Source: Lycium barbarum (lineage: Eukaryota > Streptophyta > Magnoliopsida > Solanales > Solanaceae). From it: 64,000 nucleotides of DNA. Location: positions 46,584,950 through 46,648,949 of the forward strand of contig NC_083348.1 in NCBI RefSeq assembly GCF_019175385.1. The letters run 5' to 3'. Positions 48,163-59,536 of this stretch are shown here, piece after piece (the first letter of the stretch is position 1; every line of letters starts with the position of its first letter). A program made the translations under genes and the position numbers. The notes beneath the pieces are model-generated. The model was not told the DNA's origin, did not search any database, and was given only the letters and a program-made list of their open reading frames with translations.

Positions 48163-49330
48163 GACTGTCGTGGGGCCACACTATGTAGGAAGTAGGAATG
48201 AAAAACCAAGTATATTGTAATATTGTATACGGTATATAATATTATTCACACTTCAACATGAAAATTATTCTAGTAACTTTTACATCATCAAAAATAATAT
48301 ATCAAGTATATTGTAATATTGTATACGGTATATAATATCAAGTATATTGTGTTAATGTATACATTATATAATATTAAATATATTATACAACATATAACAT
48401 TGGTATAATATTAATTATTGTGCTATTGTATACATTACATAATATTAAGCATACTATATGCAACATTTAACACTGGTATATCATCTATTTTAATGAAATA
48501 AAATACATATATAAACTCACACACACAAACATATATGTACAATTAAAAAAGTAATAAGAATAGTTTTTATGCTGAAGCGCGAATAATAATTATTGTATGT
48601 TCATGTACTTTTCTTAATATTACTATATTCAAATAATTTCTTTTAGTCATAAAATATAATTGCATCAAGTGAAAAATAAAAGAATAAAAATAAAAAGAAG
48701 GAAATGAAAAAGAATCTTTTCAAAACAATAGATGTCAGATTTAAAAATCTATTAAAAATAGTATTCATCTAATTTTATTTTATTTGGAAAGTTACATTAA
48801 TTCTCTCTCATGTCCTCTCCATATTTGAAAGAAAGAGAAAGTAAAAAATAAAAGAATAAAAATAAAAAGAAGGAAATGAAAAAGAATCTTTTCAAAACAA
48901 TAGATGTCAGATTTAAAAATCTATTAAAAATAGTATTCATCTAATTTTATTTTATTTGGAAAGTTACATTAATTCTCTCTCATGTCCTCTCCATATTTGA
49001 AAGAAAGAGAAAGTAAAAAATATATGCATTAATGATAGTAACTCCTAAAAATATGTGTTACAAAGATACTTAGAATTTAAAAAGTTGTAAACTATGTAAA
49101 TAAATTGGAGTAAATTGTATTTGTGTAATTTTTTTTTAAATAGTCATAATGTTTTTAAATAACTTTCCAAAAACTTGTATTTGTGTGACTTTCCCCCAGG
49201 GAAATTTATTGAAAATGATTGCATTTAGCTGGAAAACTATCTCGTCGGCCAAAAGGCCTTCGGGTATTCATGGATCACTTTGGGCGTAAGCTTTGGGCTA
49301 TAAAAAATAAACATTTTTTTGCGCGGATTG
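47174..49330. other. AT-rich intergenic DNA with simple repeats, no gene
   Basis: Contains an AT microsatellite (about 47953-47983), a CT microsatellite (about 48120-48159), repeats of CAAGTATATTGTAATATTGT at 48208 and 48303 with a decayed third copy at 48338, and the 172-bp duplication listed separately. No open frame with a known motif. Confidence 0.6.
48672..49020 (+). repeat. 172-bp tandem duplication, copies apparently identical
   Basis: The block starting AAAAATAAAAGAATAAAAAT at 48672 is repeated from 48844 with no difference found by eye over the whole unit, ending GAGAAAGTAAAAAA at 49020. It is either a recent duplication or an assembly artefact. Confidence 0.9.
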
Positions 49331-50059
49331 TCCTTCTTTTGGGGTGGTCTTTAAATTTCGTCCCTTATATTTATGGTCTTTATGTTTTGCCCTTCGCTTG
49401 AAAAGGTGAGAGAATACCTGAGGTTCTGGGTTTGAATCCCGACTCAGGCATAAAATAAAAAAATAATTTCGTAAGGTAAGGCTGGGGGCGTGTATGCCGG
49501 ATTCGGCATACACTCTTTAAGGAAAAACTAAAATTATGCCGGATTGGGCATAACTAAAAGTCTGCCCCATAAGGCAGAACTTTTTCTTAAGGCATAGTCT
49601 AGCTATGCCTTATGGGGCAGATTTTTAGTTAAGGCATAACTAAAAGTATGCCCTATAAGCCAGAACTTTCCCTTAAGGCATAGACTTTGCTTATAAAGCA
49701 AACTTTTAGTTATGCCTTAAGGAAAAGTTCCGCCTTATGGGGCATACTTTTAGATATGTCTTATGAAGCACACTTTTAGTTAAGGCATAACTAAAAATAT
49801 GCCCCATAAGGCGAAACTTTTTCTTAAGGCATAACTAAAAGTTTGACTTGAAAAGTAAAAAAAAAAAAAAATATATGCCTTAAGGCAAAGTCTGTCGGAG
49901 GGGGCAGAGCGAAATTCAAACTCTGCCTTGCCAATTTTTTAAAAAAAAAATTGACTGAGCGAGGGTTCGAACCCTAAATCCATGGGTTTTATGCAAAGGG
50001 CAAAACTTAAAGACCAGCAATTTGAGGGGCAAAATTTAAAGACCACCCCAAAAGAAGGG
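49331..50059. mobile_element. Foldback-type element with ~120-bp terminal inverted repeats
   Basis: The left end CCTTCTTTTGGGGTGGTCTT and the right end AAGACCACCCCAAAAGAAGG are exact inverse copies. The match continues with gaps through GGTCTTTAtGTTTTGCCCTT to a GGGTTtGAAtCCC / GGGTTCGAACCC word about 120 bp in from each end. The centre (49500-49860) is an array of AAGGCATAACTAAAAGT and GCCCCATAAGGC units in both directions, so much of it can also fold. No transposase is encoded. The superfamily is not known. Confidence 0.75.
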
Positions 50060-50069
50060 AATAAATAAA

Positions 50070-51216
50070 GGGAAAACTACATGGCTTGACAAACTTCTAG
50101 AGGTAATGACATTTAGTAGCTACAGTTTAACTTAATTACTCCCCATAACAAACATTTGTATATTAATATCAGTTAGTAACTAACCCTCCCATCTATCTCC
50201 CCCACCTCTTCTACCCATTGCTCTGCCGCCGGCCACCACCGACCGCCGGAGCTCCGGCGAAATGTCATGCCCCTTCACCATCGTCACTGCCAGCCCCTTC
50301 CCCTTTTCCCTTTCTTCTCCGGCCGTGCCCCTTTTTCCTTTCGTCTCCGGCGCCAAAAAGGAAAAAAAAGCTCAGATCTACGCCGGAAAAGAGCCAAGAC
50401 CGACGAATCTGAGCATTGTTGGAAGCAAAAAGAAAAAAAAAAACTCCGATCTACGACGGAGCAACCTTCTTCTCATTTTCCCTTCTCCAGCGTCTTCTTC
50501 ACCTTTGACCGGAAAATACATTATTTCTTCGAATTTTTCAGATCTGATCGGAATTTTCAGATCTGAAGGTGACGGTGATGATGATAGAGAAAAGAAAGTG
50601 AAGGAGAAGAAGGTGTACACAGATCTGATCGGAATTTTGGATCGGAAGTTTTTTTCCAGATCTGTGTATACATACACTGTATACATATTTTTCGAAAGTT
50701 TTTTTTCAAATTTGTGCATACATACACTGTGTACAATATTTTTCGCGTTTTCTGAAGAAATCTTTTTGTATATCAATTTTATTTTTTGTATTGAATATTT
50801 GAGTGTATTCGTTATTTTTTTGGTGTACATATATTGTATACAGTGTTTTTCGTCTGTTTTTGTTAATTTTTTTTGGTGTATCTATGTTGGATACGCCTGT
50901 ATTTGTTGTATACATACCAAAAAATATGGTGTTTGTAAATTTTTGATGTATATATGTTTTTATGTATTCATTTTTTACTCACTATATTTATGAATACAAC
51001 AAGCCAATTTATAAATACAGATAGTCATTTTCATGAATACAGTGAAAAAACAAGAAAAAAAAATTGTTGTATACAATGAAAATAAAAAACGAATACAGTG
51101 AAAAAAACGTATACAACCGTTGGCAGCTGGATTGTTGCTACAAAATGTAAATATTGAAACATTTACTATGTGGCTTGATTAAAGCCCAAATGTTTGTCAT
51201 TTATGTAGTTTGGCCC
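50070..51216. mobile_element. Mutator-like non-autonomous element, 1147 bp, 10-bp target duplication
   Basis: AATAAATAAA flanks both sides (50060-50069 and 51217-51226). The ends GGGAAAACTACAT and ATGTAGTTTGGCCC are inverted repeats, extending to TGACAAAC / GTTTGTCA. Target duplications of 9-11 bp point to Mutator-like elements. The interior has a GC-rich patch (50220-50420) unlike the AT-rich surroundings, and repeats of TGTATACATACACTGT-type words. No MULE transposase is seen. Confidence 0.8.
50262..50993 (+). other. 243-residue open frame inside the Mutator-like element; doubtful gene
   Basis: The first ~60 residues are Pro/Ser-rich and come from the GC-rich patch. The middle holds Lys-rich runs, and the rest is Phe/Tyr/Ile-rich because it reads the TGTATACA repeats. 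It has no motif, and its length is explained by low-complexity sequence. The GC-rich start could be a captured piece of a host gene (5' leader or first exon); that is inference. Confidence 0.25.
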
Positions 51217-51226
51217 AATAAATAAA

Positions 51227-51835
51227 TGAGTGTAGTTGGACTGTGCCAAAACTTAGCCCATCCTTGGTGTAGCCCATGCCAAACCCACTAAAATCTGGAC
51301 GGATTGGGCGGGTCAAATAGTTTTGGACTGAATTTTCCACCCCTAGAATTATTCCATTACCATACATACTAACGATATCCTGGTAAATATGTTGACTAGA
51401 GAAACACTTGAAAGCATCTGTTTTTGTGAGGGATAAGCAGTCATTGAAGGCATATATCATCAACTGCTGAACTTTCCCATAACAAGTCTTACATGAAAAA
51501 GAGCAAATATTCACTGACTAGAAGAAAAAGCAAACTCGTTAATTCTCAGGAACTAAAGTTTTCATTGAACAAAGTAAGACTATCATTACTTGGTGAAAGG
51601 ATAGAATGAACAAGTTAGACATCATAGCTTTAGTATGCAAATCATCTATATATTCCTTTTTCTTTCCCTTTTCATTTTGTAGTTACAAATATGGAGGGGT
51701 GTAAAAGAGGCCTCTGTACTCAAATTATTTACACTAGGCTCCTTAAGATAACCCAGGCCTGAGACACGTCCTACTAAAAGACGAGGGGAAACTGAAAAAA
51801 AAAAAATCCTCTAGTAGCGTGTTTGGTTGGAAATA
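51227..51835. other. 3' flank and probable 3' UTR of the VTT-domain gene
   Basis: No separate gene seen. The minus-strand frame at 51197-51514 has no known motif. The part next to 51835 is where the transcript of the minus-strand gene should end; no clear polyadenylation site was fixed. Confidence 0.5.
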
Positions 51836-53445
51836 TCAATCCAAACGCATGATTTTTCCACTGGGAAGCGTCCCCATTTCCAACTTGCCGTTGCCATTCT
51901 CAAAGGCAGAGCCTTCACCATCGACCTCTTCTTCCCTTCCAAGTTCATCAAGTGTCCTCTTCGTATACACCGTAAAAACTACTGTAGTGATGATTGCTAT
52001 AATGAAAGAAATCACATTATATACAATTTCAAGTGGAGTCAAGTGGATGTTTCCATATTGGACATCAGCAAATGTCTTTATTAGCAGGCCACTGTAGATG
52101 TAAATAAAGGATTCAGGGATCATTCCTGCTACTGATCCACATAAATAAGGCCAGAATCTCATGCTTGTAACTACTACAGCATAATTGAAGATTGTGTAGG
52201 GGAATGGTGAAATCCTAAATAATGCAACCACACGAAATTGATGGAACCAACTCCCTTCTCCTGCCAATCTAACCATGGCAGCTTGTCGAGGCCATCTCTT
52301 CAGCCATTGCTGCCATATTTAGTAGGAGGAAATGGAGCAGTTAGCAATTCTTAAAACTGATGAACCAACAGAGACTAGATATAATGTACCGAAATCTTAC
52401 ATGAATTCTGTTTCGGAAAAGCAAACCAATGGAGTATGGCAGGATCATCCCCATTGTTGTTCCAACCATGATTATGACAAATCCAAGACCATATCCAAAG
52501 ATCATTCCTGCGAGCCACATCGACGGTCCAGAAGGAAGTAGGACTACTGGAAAGAGAGCTAAAGAAGCTACAAGCACGAGGGCAAGCACTGGACGACCAA
52601 ATGCAGTGGATTCCCATTGTAGGAAGGGAATGAGAACCTATGTAAAAATATATTAAGAATCAGATACCAATAAAAAATAAAAATAGTGATCAAGTATTCT
52701 GTATTCAATGGGATCAAGAGGATAAAGTTAAGAACTGCAGAGATGGAACATAAGTACATAACAAAATAGACTTAACCATGGAACTCTACTATTAAGAAAA
52801 AGAGAATAAACATTTGTTGCAAAAGTAGACACACTTATAAGCTCCATCAAGACTCTTAATTATGAAAACTTGCACTGAATCATTTTCATTTCACCTATCC
52901 TTTTTCATAACAACATGGAGACATATAGACTTATCTTTTTATAGGCTACAAAAATTCCTAATATATACAATTCACAAAGATATTGTCCCTATTTTTAGAC
53001 CTTGGTGAATTTTTTAAATATATCCCTCCTTTTTGTGTCCTGGAAAAACTGCAACAATGAGAGAAAATCTGCTGAGTAGTGACATGTCATAGGTCCCATT
53101 CAAATCTAATGATTTTGTTAAAATGAAATCTCATACATGCTAATTTGCCTAAACAGGGCATGAAGGAATAAGCTAAGTGGGATGAAATACCTTCTCAAAA
53201 AGAAAGGGCACTCCCCACTTTATGAAGATCAGAAGAATTATTACAATACTAGAACACCATATTATGGCCTTGATCCACCACACAGTAAACCCTTTTCTGG
53301 CTGGAACTTCAGATTGTAAATTAACAGCCTCAGTTGTTCTTGGTTCATTTCTTATAACAAGTCTCACATACTCACTGCCCTCGCTTATGCAACTCTCACC
53401 GTTTGCATTGGCTTTGGTTGAATCATCAGTTGACTCTGGCTTCAT
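51836..53445 (-). CDS. VTT-domain / SNARE-associated Golgi-type membrane protein, 3 coding exons
   Basis: Exons on the minus strand: 53445-53191 (85 codons), 52637-52401 (79 codons) and 52309-51836 (157 codons plus stop), 321 residues. All junctions are phase 0 with GT-AG introns (donor GTATTT/acceptor ACATAG; donor GTAAGA/acceptor GGCAG). Residues 1-55 are a polar N-terminus, then a membrane segment (about 56-83) and a second ([19 protein letters not shown], 101-119). The conserved VTT stretch is [14 protein letters not shown], and exon 3 has [16 protein letters not shown], then a last membrane segment near 270-290. VTT proteins (TVP38/TMEM41/DedA relatives) are membrane proteins of the Golgi/ER system; some act as lipid scramblases. 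The exact role here is unknown. The ATG at 53445 was chosen because TTTGACAG just upstream (about 53463-53470) looks like the acceptor of a 5'-UTR intron; an in-frame ATG at 53514 is the alternative. No stop or frameshift is seen, and it may be expressed. Confidence 0.9.
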
Positions 53446-53463
53446 TATTTGAGTCCTCGAACC

Positions 53464-54410
53464 TGTCAAACACAAAGGCGCATGAACAATTGGACAACTT
53501 AAACGCATTAACACTCATAGAGTTCTCTCATGAAGGAACAAAAGGAGGAGTATACTCCATGCGATTCTTCAACGTAAATTCCAAGAGCCAACGTGATGTT
53601 GCACAATAAGAAATGAAAATGGAAACGAGAGAAAATAGGTGCTGAAAGGTCCATCAATACTTAATATTATTGTTGCCTCAACTTGATTCAAAACTACTAG
53701 TCCAACATTTGATTTCTTATTTGTTCAATAATACTAAAGACTTTTATTCCTGGTAAGAGGGAATTCCTAAGCCGTGGTTTGCATTTTTGAATAATCTTGA
53801 AAAACGAATTAATGATAAAACTTTCAAACGAACAACAAGGTGAAGTGATACGGTGTGTATGTGTTGGGCTCACCGTCCATTTTTAACTTGGTATCAGAGT
53901 CAAACTCATCTATATGGTTGTGTTTTCTAATTTTGGGCCCCACATTAGGTTATCCGCACTCATAGTTACAACATTGGGTGTGCGCGTGATGGGGCTGTGA
54001 GAGTGTCCCATATTGATTAAGGAAATGGGTTGTTGACTCCTTACATGATCTTGGGAAATCCTTACCGCTTTAGTTAGCTTTCGGGTTGAATTAAGCCCAA
54101 GTTCCATTTCTTAACAGGAATGAATGAGCAAAGTCACTACAAGCCATTAAAGTTCTACCATGGGCCAGTTGATTAGCAAAGGTCAAGCTTTTGACACATA
54201 CAAACTCCAGGTACAAATGGAAAAAGAATAGGAGTTACCTAGTGAGATTGCATAAGTGTTAAGAGTATCAATATGTTCGAGGGACCAAAGACCCTAACAC
54301 ATAGAAGAATGCATGATCGTGTTATACCATTGAAACCTTGGGGCTAACACTTTGAGCTTAAGGCCCTACAGTTACAACAATTTTGTAAAAAAAATGAAAT
54401 TTAAGAACTA
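53464..54410. other. Upstream region of the VTT gene; LTR-leader-like remnant
   Basis: It should contain a 5'-UTR intron of the gene, but no upstream exon could be fixed. At 53889-53899 the plus strand reads TGGTATCAGAG, an initiator-Met tRNA primer-site match, after TTTTTAAC, as if an LTR ended there. No LTR start was found to the left. Confidence 0.4.
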
Positions 54411-54658
54411 CTCCCTCCGTTTCAAAATGTTTGTCTTGCTTTCCGTTTTAGTCCGTTTAAAAAAGAATGCCTCTTTTCAATTTTTGACAACTCTTCAATA
54501 GCAACTTTCTACATGGCATACTTAAGACCACAAGATTAAAGGGAACTTGGTACATTCTACATATCTTTAGTTAAAAACCACAAGATTCAAAAGTCTTCTT
54601 TACTTTCTTAAACTTCGTGCCAAGTCAAAACCAGACAAACAATTTGAAACAGAGGGAG
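54411..54658. mobile_element. Stowaway-like MITE, 248 bp
   Basis: Terminal inverted repeats CTCCCTCCGTTTCAAAATG and the inverse of CAATTTGAAACAGAGGGAG, flanked by TA on both sides (54409-54410 and 54659-54660). The CTCCCTCCGT end and TA target are the Stowaway (Tc1/mariner) signature. It has no coding capacity. Confidence 0.92.
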
Positions 54659-54774
54659 TAGTAGCTAAATGCTCAAGAATGGTATCCTACAGCCTAGCTA
54701 TTCACCATTTTTATCTCCTATCCTGGTTGGTGAAGAAGGATGATACACAGGGATTCCTATTGAGAGCTTAACAG

Positions 54775-55975
54775 GTGACTACGAAGAACAAAGGTGATTT
54801 TCCTGATGAGTTGGCAAGACCAAGGTTCGAGTCTATGATAGATTTGAGGGATGGATATAATCAATCTAAGAAAACAGGAATCTGACATTTTAAAAACATG
54901 TTTTACGATCCATCAAGGACATTATGAGTACAAAGTAACGTCCTATGGTTTAACAAATGCCCCGACCACATTTCAGGGCCTAATGAATCATATTTTTTAA
55001 AGAGCAGCTTAGACAATGTGTGGTGCTTTTTGTCAATGATATATTAGCCTACAGTTTTCCTTTAAAGGACCACATTAGCCACTTCAGTCAGGCTTAGAAG
55101 ATACTGGGGAAGGACCAATTATTTAGGTCAGGTGTACTCCTTTTCTCAAGTAAAGGTAGAATAGACGGGGCATATTATAACAGAAGAAGGTGATTCCACT
55201 GACCCATCTAAGATAGAGGCCACGGTCCCTCGGTCCAACATAATAATCTCAAAGCATTAAAGGAGCTTCTATGTTTCAAGGTCTCACTGGTAAATATAAA
55301 TGATTTGTAAAATCTTATGGGAATCTGATTGTGCCCCTCATCATAATTGCATCTTATGATTCAAATGGAGAAGCCCAGCAGCTTGTAGCAGAACTGAATA
55401 ACAACCTGATCGTCACCCAGGTTAAACTCTTAGTAATGAGATGTCAGGATAACAGAAGAGGATTTACACTGGAGCTCCACTATACTGAGAAGGAAAATTG
55501 ACGAGGTTCTTCATCAACTCTAACAGGGGTCATCCATCCTAGCCAGATTATTACACTGAAAAGGATCTAGCTGCTAGTCTATTGGCCAAAGATGAAGGAG
55601 GAAGTACAGAGGTCCCCGTCGAAATATAACACTTGTCGGAGAACCAAGTCAGAAGTTATCCTACTATGGTTTCCTGCAGATGTTAACTACACCAGCTCAC
55701 AGAGTTCATTAAGGGCCTACTCTCCACCTACAACAAAGATGTTGTACTAGTGATAATAGATAGATTGACAAAACATGGTCATTGTTATTGCCCTGAAGAT
55801 CGTTGCTACAGGAGGGATAAAAGCTGCATGGCTTACCACAATCCCATCAGCATTTATAGGGATCCTGTATATATTATTTTTTCTCGGATGACCGAGAAAT
55901 CCCTGAGAGCTATAGTGACGCACAATTCGAAACCGGTGGATAATGGGGCCGCCCCTCAACTCTTCACCGCTTAAA
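54775..55975 (+). pseudogene. Decayed Ty3/gypsy reverse transcriptase to integrase relic
   Basis: Plus-strand pieces in changing frames: IDLRDGYNQ (near 54840), [16 protein letters not shown] and [11 protein letters not shown] (54918-54998), ITEEGDSTDPSKIEA (near 55170), GLTGKYK-FVKSYG (near 55285), YWPKMKEEVQ (near 55580), then VIIDRLTKHGH (near 55745). This is the RT, RNase H, integrase order of Ty3/gypsy, with many stops and shifts. The SYGLTNAP and GLTGKYK motifs suggest a chromovirus other than Tekay, perhaps Reina-like. No LTR was found on either side. Confidence 0.8.
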
Positions 55976-58279
55976 TACCAGGCTTTTGTTTGTGACAGAT
56001 TCTACTCGTGTCGTGCGCCTAATCCACACATCACACATTGAGCTGTTACCACTAGACTGAAATGGAGGAATTTTTACTAGTGTATCTTCACAGAATCTAT
56101 TCAAGGTAACGGAAACTATTCTTAACATCTGTACAACCAACCATTTGTAAGCAAATAAATGAAAGGCTTCATATGTGTTTAATCGGCTACTTCAGGGCAA
56201 TGACATTTCAAGGGTCAAAACAATGGTGTAAGTGGATTGCATTGGCAGAATAATGGTACCAAATACTATTCTGTCCTAATCTACATGCTGCCACACTTTG
56301 CATAGATACAATTATCAATTGAGGTCTCTTTCCCTTGTACCAGTAGAAGATATAGTATAAGAGAAGTCACGTACAACAGTGGCAACAAATGATGCACAAT
56401 AAAGGATAATCTGAATCAAGCCTAAGTAGAATGAAATAATTTATAGTTGAACAGGTTACAAAGGGTGTTAGAAGCGGGATTGCTGCAGCTAAAACAAACC
56501 ACCCTATAGGCAATCTTGAATAAACCTGTGAAAGAATGTTAAGATGCATGCACAATATTATGATCCCTAAGAAGTCTCTCCAAAAGAAGTGCTGTTACAT
56601 ACAAGCTGGCAATACCTGTTGACTCACCAATGCATCCAGTTTTCCATATTATATTTTCCAATTAAAGAAGAGAGTAGGTCCTCATGAACATCCACAGATT
56701 CACTGCCTCTGACAGGAGAACACAGCCAATTGCTTCAACCATTGGCCATCCTAGAGCAGAAAATTGCTTGCTATTGAAGTGATTAGTACATTGGGAACAT
56801 TTGGTTCCTGAGGATACTACATCAGAAGGATCAGGAAAACCTCAAGGGCTGTTTTTCAGGAGGGAATGAATATGACATAAAAAGAAAATGTGGGTGAATT
56901 TAAAGAGGAGGCTTCGGACTATGAAAGAATTCTAAGCATCCTAAAAAAACAATAAGGCAATGGGTACAGTAACCCAAGACATATAAACCTCTCAGGAAAC
57001 ACTTACGCAATACAACAATAAAACTCAATGCCCTTTTGTACATGTAACCAGATTCTGGAGTGCACATGTGAACGTTGATGTGGACATAGTAATCTGGAAT
57101 GACCTTATCAAAGGTTTGCTCAGTACCATGTTGAAGACTCAGACCTCCAATCCAAAAGCTTATAAGGCAATGGGTGGAGTGGCAAGACTTTTAGAAACCT
57201 CTTTGCAAGCCCTTACACAATCCATATGGTACAACTATACAAAACTATATTCAAGGAATTTAACAAAGTACTTTCCCTCATTTCCTTCTCTTCTCTCTTC
57301 CTCACTTTGATCTTCTTAATTCCAGGCCCAAGTTGGAGCTGCGAGAGATTTTTGTTTTTTCTTGTAATCATAATTGTTGATTGGATTTATGAATTACAAT
57401 ACCCTTGTAATGTGTTCTCTGAGAATGAATAAAATTACCCTTGATTGACTTGCATAAATTACAGTTTTGGTTGGAAAAGTAGTGCCACCCCATGTATGAA
57501 GTGAAAGGATTGATCAGCAAAATTGAAGGTGTAAGGTACTCAGTCATCCTACTTATGCAAATCTTATGATTATTAAGAGTTACTGTAACATTCAAATATA
57601 TACAGCCAATGTCCATTTAAACTACTTAACCTTTGGATCGTCCTAATCCTCACAATACTTAATTTCAGAAGCCTAGTGATTTTCTACTAAACTTGAAAGT
57701 GGGGAGAAAGATTCCTATTCTAGCTAGAATATGGCAAGTATAGATTACAATATTCATATACTCCTTCTCTAACTGGTTGGGGTGGATTCTTGTATATCCA
57801 CTCGGCTTTATTCTAGCCAAAAATATTTAAAAAGATAAAAGCAATTGGATCCATTTTAAAAAGATAAAACTGGTATTCTATTTACCACTGTGGCTAGAAT
57901 GACAAGGAAATAAGCAGTACCCAGAAAGGGGGAATAGAAGTAACCCATGGAATCAAGTATGGAAGTTGTGAAGAGATAATACTTACAGAAACAGGCAAGG
58001 AAGTCTAGACGATCAAGAGAGAAAGTAGTATATATATATATAAATGGCTTTAACAAGGATTCTTCTTTCCGGTAGGTGACTCGCCGTTGGGTTGGTTGTT
58101 GTTAGGTACTACAACTCCCTGTCTATACTGCTTGCTTCCGTGCTTTGTTTTGTTACTCTTTTCCTTTTTTTTCCCAGCATGCGTTTTTTCTTTTTTTTTT
58201 TCTTTTTCGTGAATTTATATATTGGTTGCTCATTCCTTGGAGTCCGCCAACCTCAATTGACCTTTTATTTAAATTATTA
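55976..58279. other. Intergenic region without a supported gene
   Basis: About 2.3 kb. The minus frames 56367-56555 (hydrophobic, VYSRLPIGWFVLAAAIPLL) and 57856-58056 (hydrophobic) could be exon-like pieces of a lost or split membrane-protein gene, but no partner exons or start were found. A word CAATGGGT with neighbouring AAACCTCT recurs near 56960 and 57165. An untranslated exon of the VTT gene could lie here. Confidence 0.4.
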
Positions 58280-58520
58280 CTCCATAAGTTTCAATTTATT
58301 TGTTTCGTTTTGACTTGACACAGAGTTTATCAGAGCAAAAAAGACTTTTGAATTTTTTCATCTTAAATTAAAATGAAAATATGTGAAATTACTAAAATAT
58401 TCGTTAATCTTGTTATCTTAAACATGCCATGTGTAAGGTTAAAATTAAAGAGTTGCCAAAAAATGTAAGAAACATTCTTTTTAAACGGAAAGTAAGACAA
58501 ACAAATTGAAACAGAGTTAG
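58280..58520. mobile_element. Decayed Stowaway-like MITE, ~241 bp
   Basis: The left end CTCCATAAGTTTCAATTTAT and the right end ACAAATTGAAACAGAGTTAG still pair around GTTTCAATTT/AAATTGAAAC, with TA on both sides. The CTCCG part of the end is lost. The inner right side (AAACGGAAAGTAAGACAAAC) resembles the fresher copy at 54411-54658. Confidence 0.75.
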
Positions 58521-59194
58521 TATCATTTTCTTCTGGCTTTCATTTCGGATGCAATTAATATAAATAAAGTCCTTTAAAAAAAGTTAACGTCATTGTTACT
58601 TTGATTATAAATGGCATGTTTTATCATAAGGAAAAAAAGGAAACAATCTTTCTACTTATGAACGAAAGTATATTCATTGTTATTAGTTTAAATAAATTCA
58701 TATTATTTGTCCTCAATAACATTTAACCAAAATAATAACACTTAGATATAATTATTAATCTTTAATACTTAAAAATTTCGTTAAAATGCTCTTAAATTTA
58801 TTAAAATTATTATTAATCTTTAATAAGTAGTACTTTTTCTTGAAAAATATTTTTCACTTACCGATCAACCACTAAAAAATACTTTACGCGAAGCACACAT
58901 TTTGAAATAAACATTTTCGGGTATTTCATTCCAAATGAGTATGGACTATATTGCGTCTCTCTTTTTAAAAATAATTATGTTATGAATGATATGTGAATTG
59001 ATATTCCTTGGTAGCAAATTCAGAAGATTATTTATCGTGTGATAACTTAATCAGATAACTGTCATTCTTTAAAGTACAAGATAAATGACGTTTACTGAAG
59101 CTTTTATTTAATCGTATTCAAAATTGGCTAGTAATTAACTAAAAATGGTATTCTTAATCAAATATATATAGTAATAATTACTAATCGAAGTAAC
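58521..59194. other. AT-rich intergenic DNA, nothing recognised
   Basis: About 0.7 kb of AT-rich sequence with no open frame of note and no repeat ends found. Confidence 0.6.
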
Positions 59195-59536
59195 TGTCAC
59201 ACCCCAATCCCGCCAGGGTGTGATGGGCACCCGACCCCATATTCGGGGCCGAGCGAACCCTCTGACCCTTATCACATACTTAATCTCTTTAGATTCTTAC
59301 ATCAATAAGAAATGAAAAACATAGTTAAGCCTTCAGAATCTTTCTTTCGTTGTTCTCAAATCAAACAAAATCTGCGGTCATGTGGAATCTGTAACATAAT
59401 ATATAAAGACACATCGGCTGGTGAAGCCGCTTTCAAGACTGACAAACTACACCCACGACTCTGTCTGCAAAGTGTCTAACTTCGGACAAGACATCATAGA
59501 ATAGTACTCTAACCCGGCAACACTCCAGAGCAAATG
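59195..59536 (-). repeat. Start of another gypsy LTR (TGTCACACCCC), interrupted at 59537
   Basis: TGTCACACCCCAATCCCGCC opens a GC-rich block ending GGGGCCGAGCGAACCC, the layout of the right-end (U5) sequence of minus-strand LTRs here. The element at 59537 inserted into it; the remainder would be beyond the window. Confidence 0.6.

Noticed and set aside
49425..49975. tRNA-like words (GGTTTGAATCCC, GGTTCGAACCC) as tRNA genes
   Set aside because: No A-box, acceptor stem or cloverleaf could be built around either word. Both lie at matching places in the inverted arms of a foldback element.
50262..50993. 243-residue frame as a real protein gene
   Set aside because: It is low in complexity, lies wholly inside a Mutator-like element, reads through TGTATACA repeats, and has no domain. 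Kept only as a doubtful frame.
56367..56555. Hydrophobic minus frame as an extra exon of the VTT gene
   Set aside because: The VTT protein is already complete from 53445 to 51836, and no matching splice phase or homologous segment is known to me.
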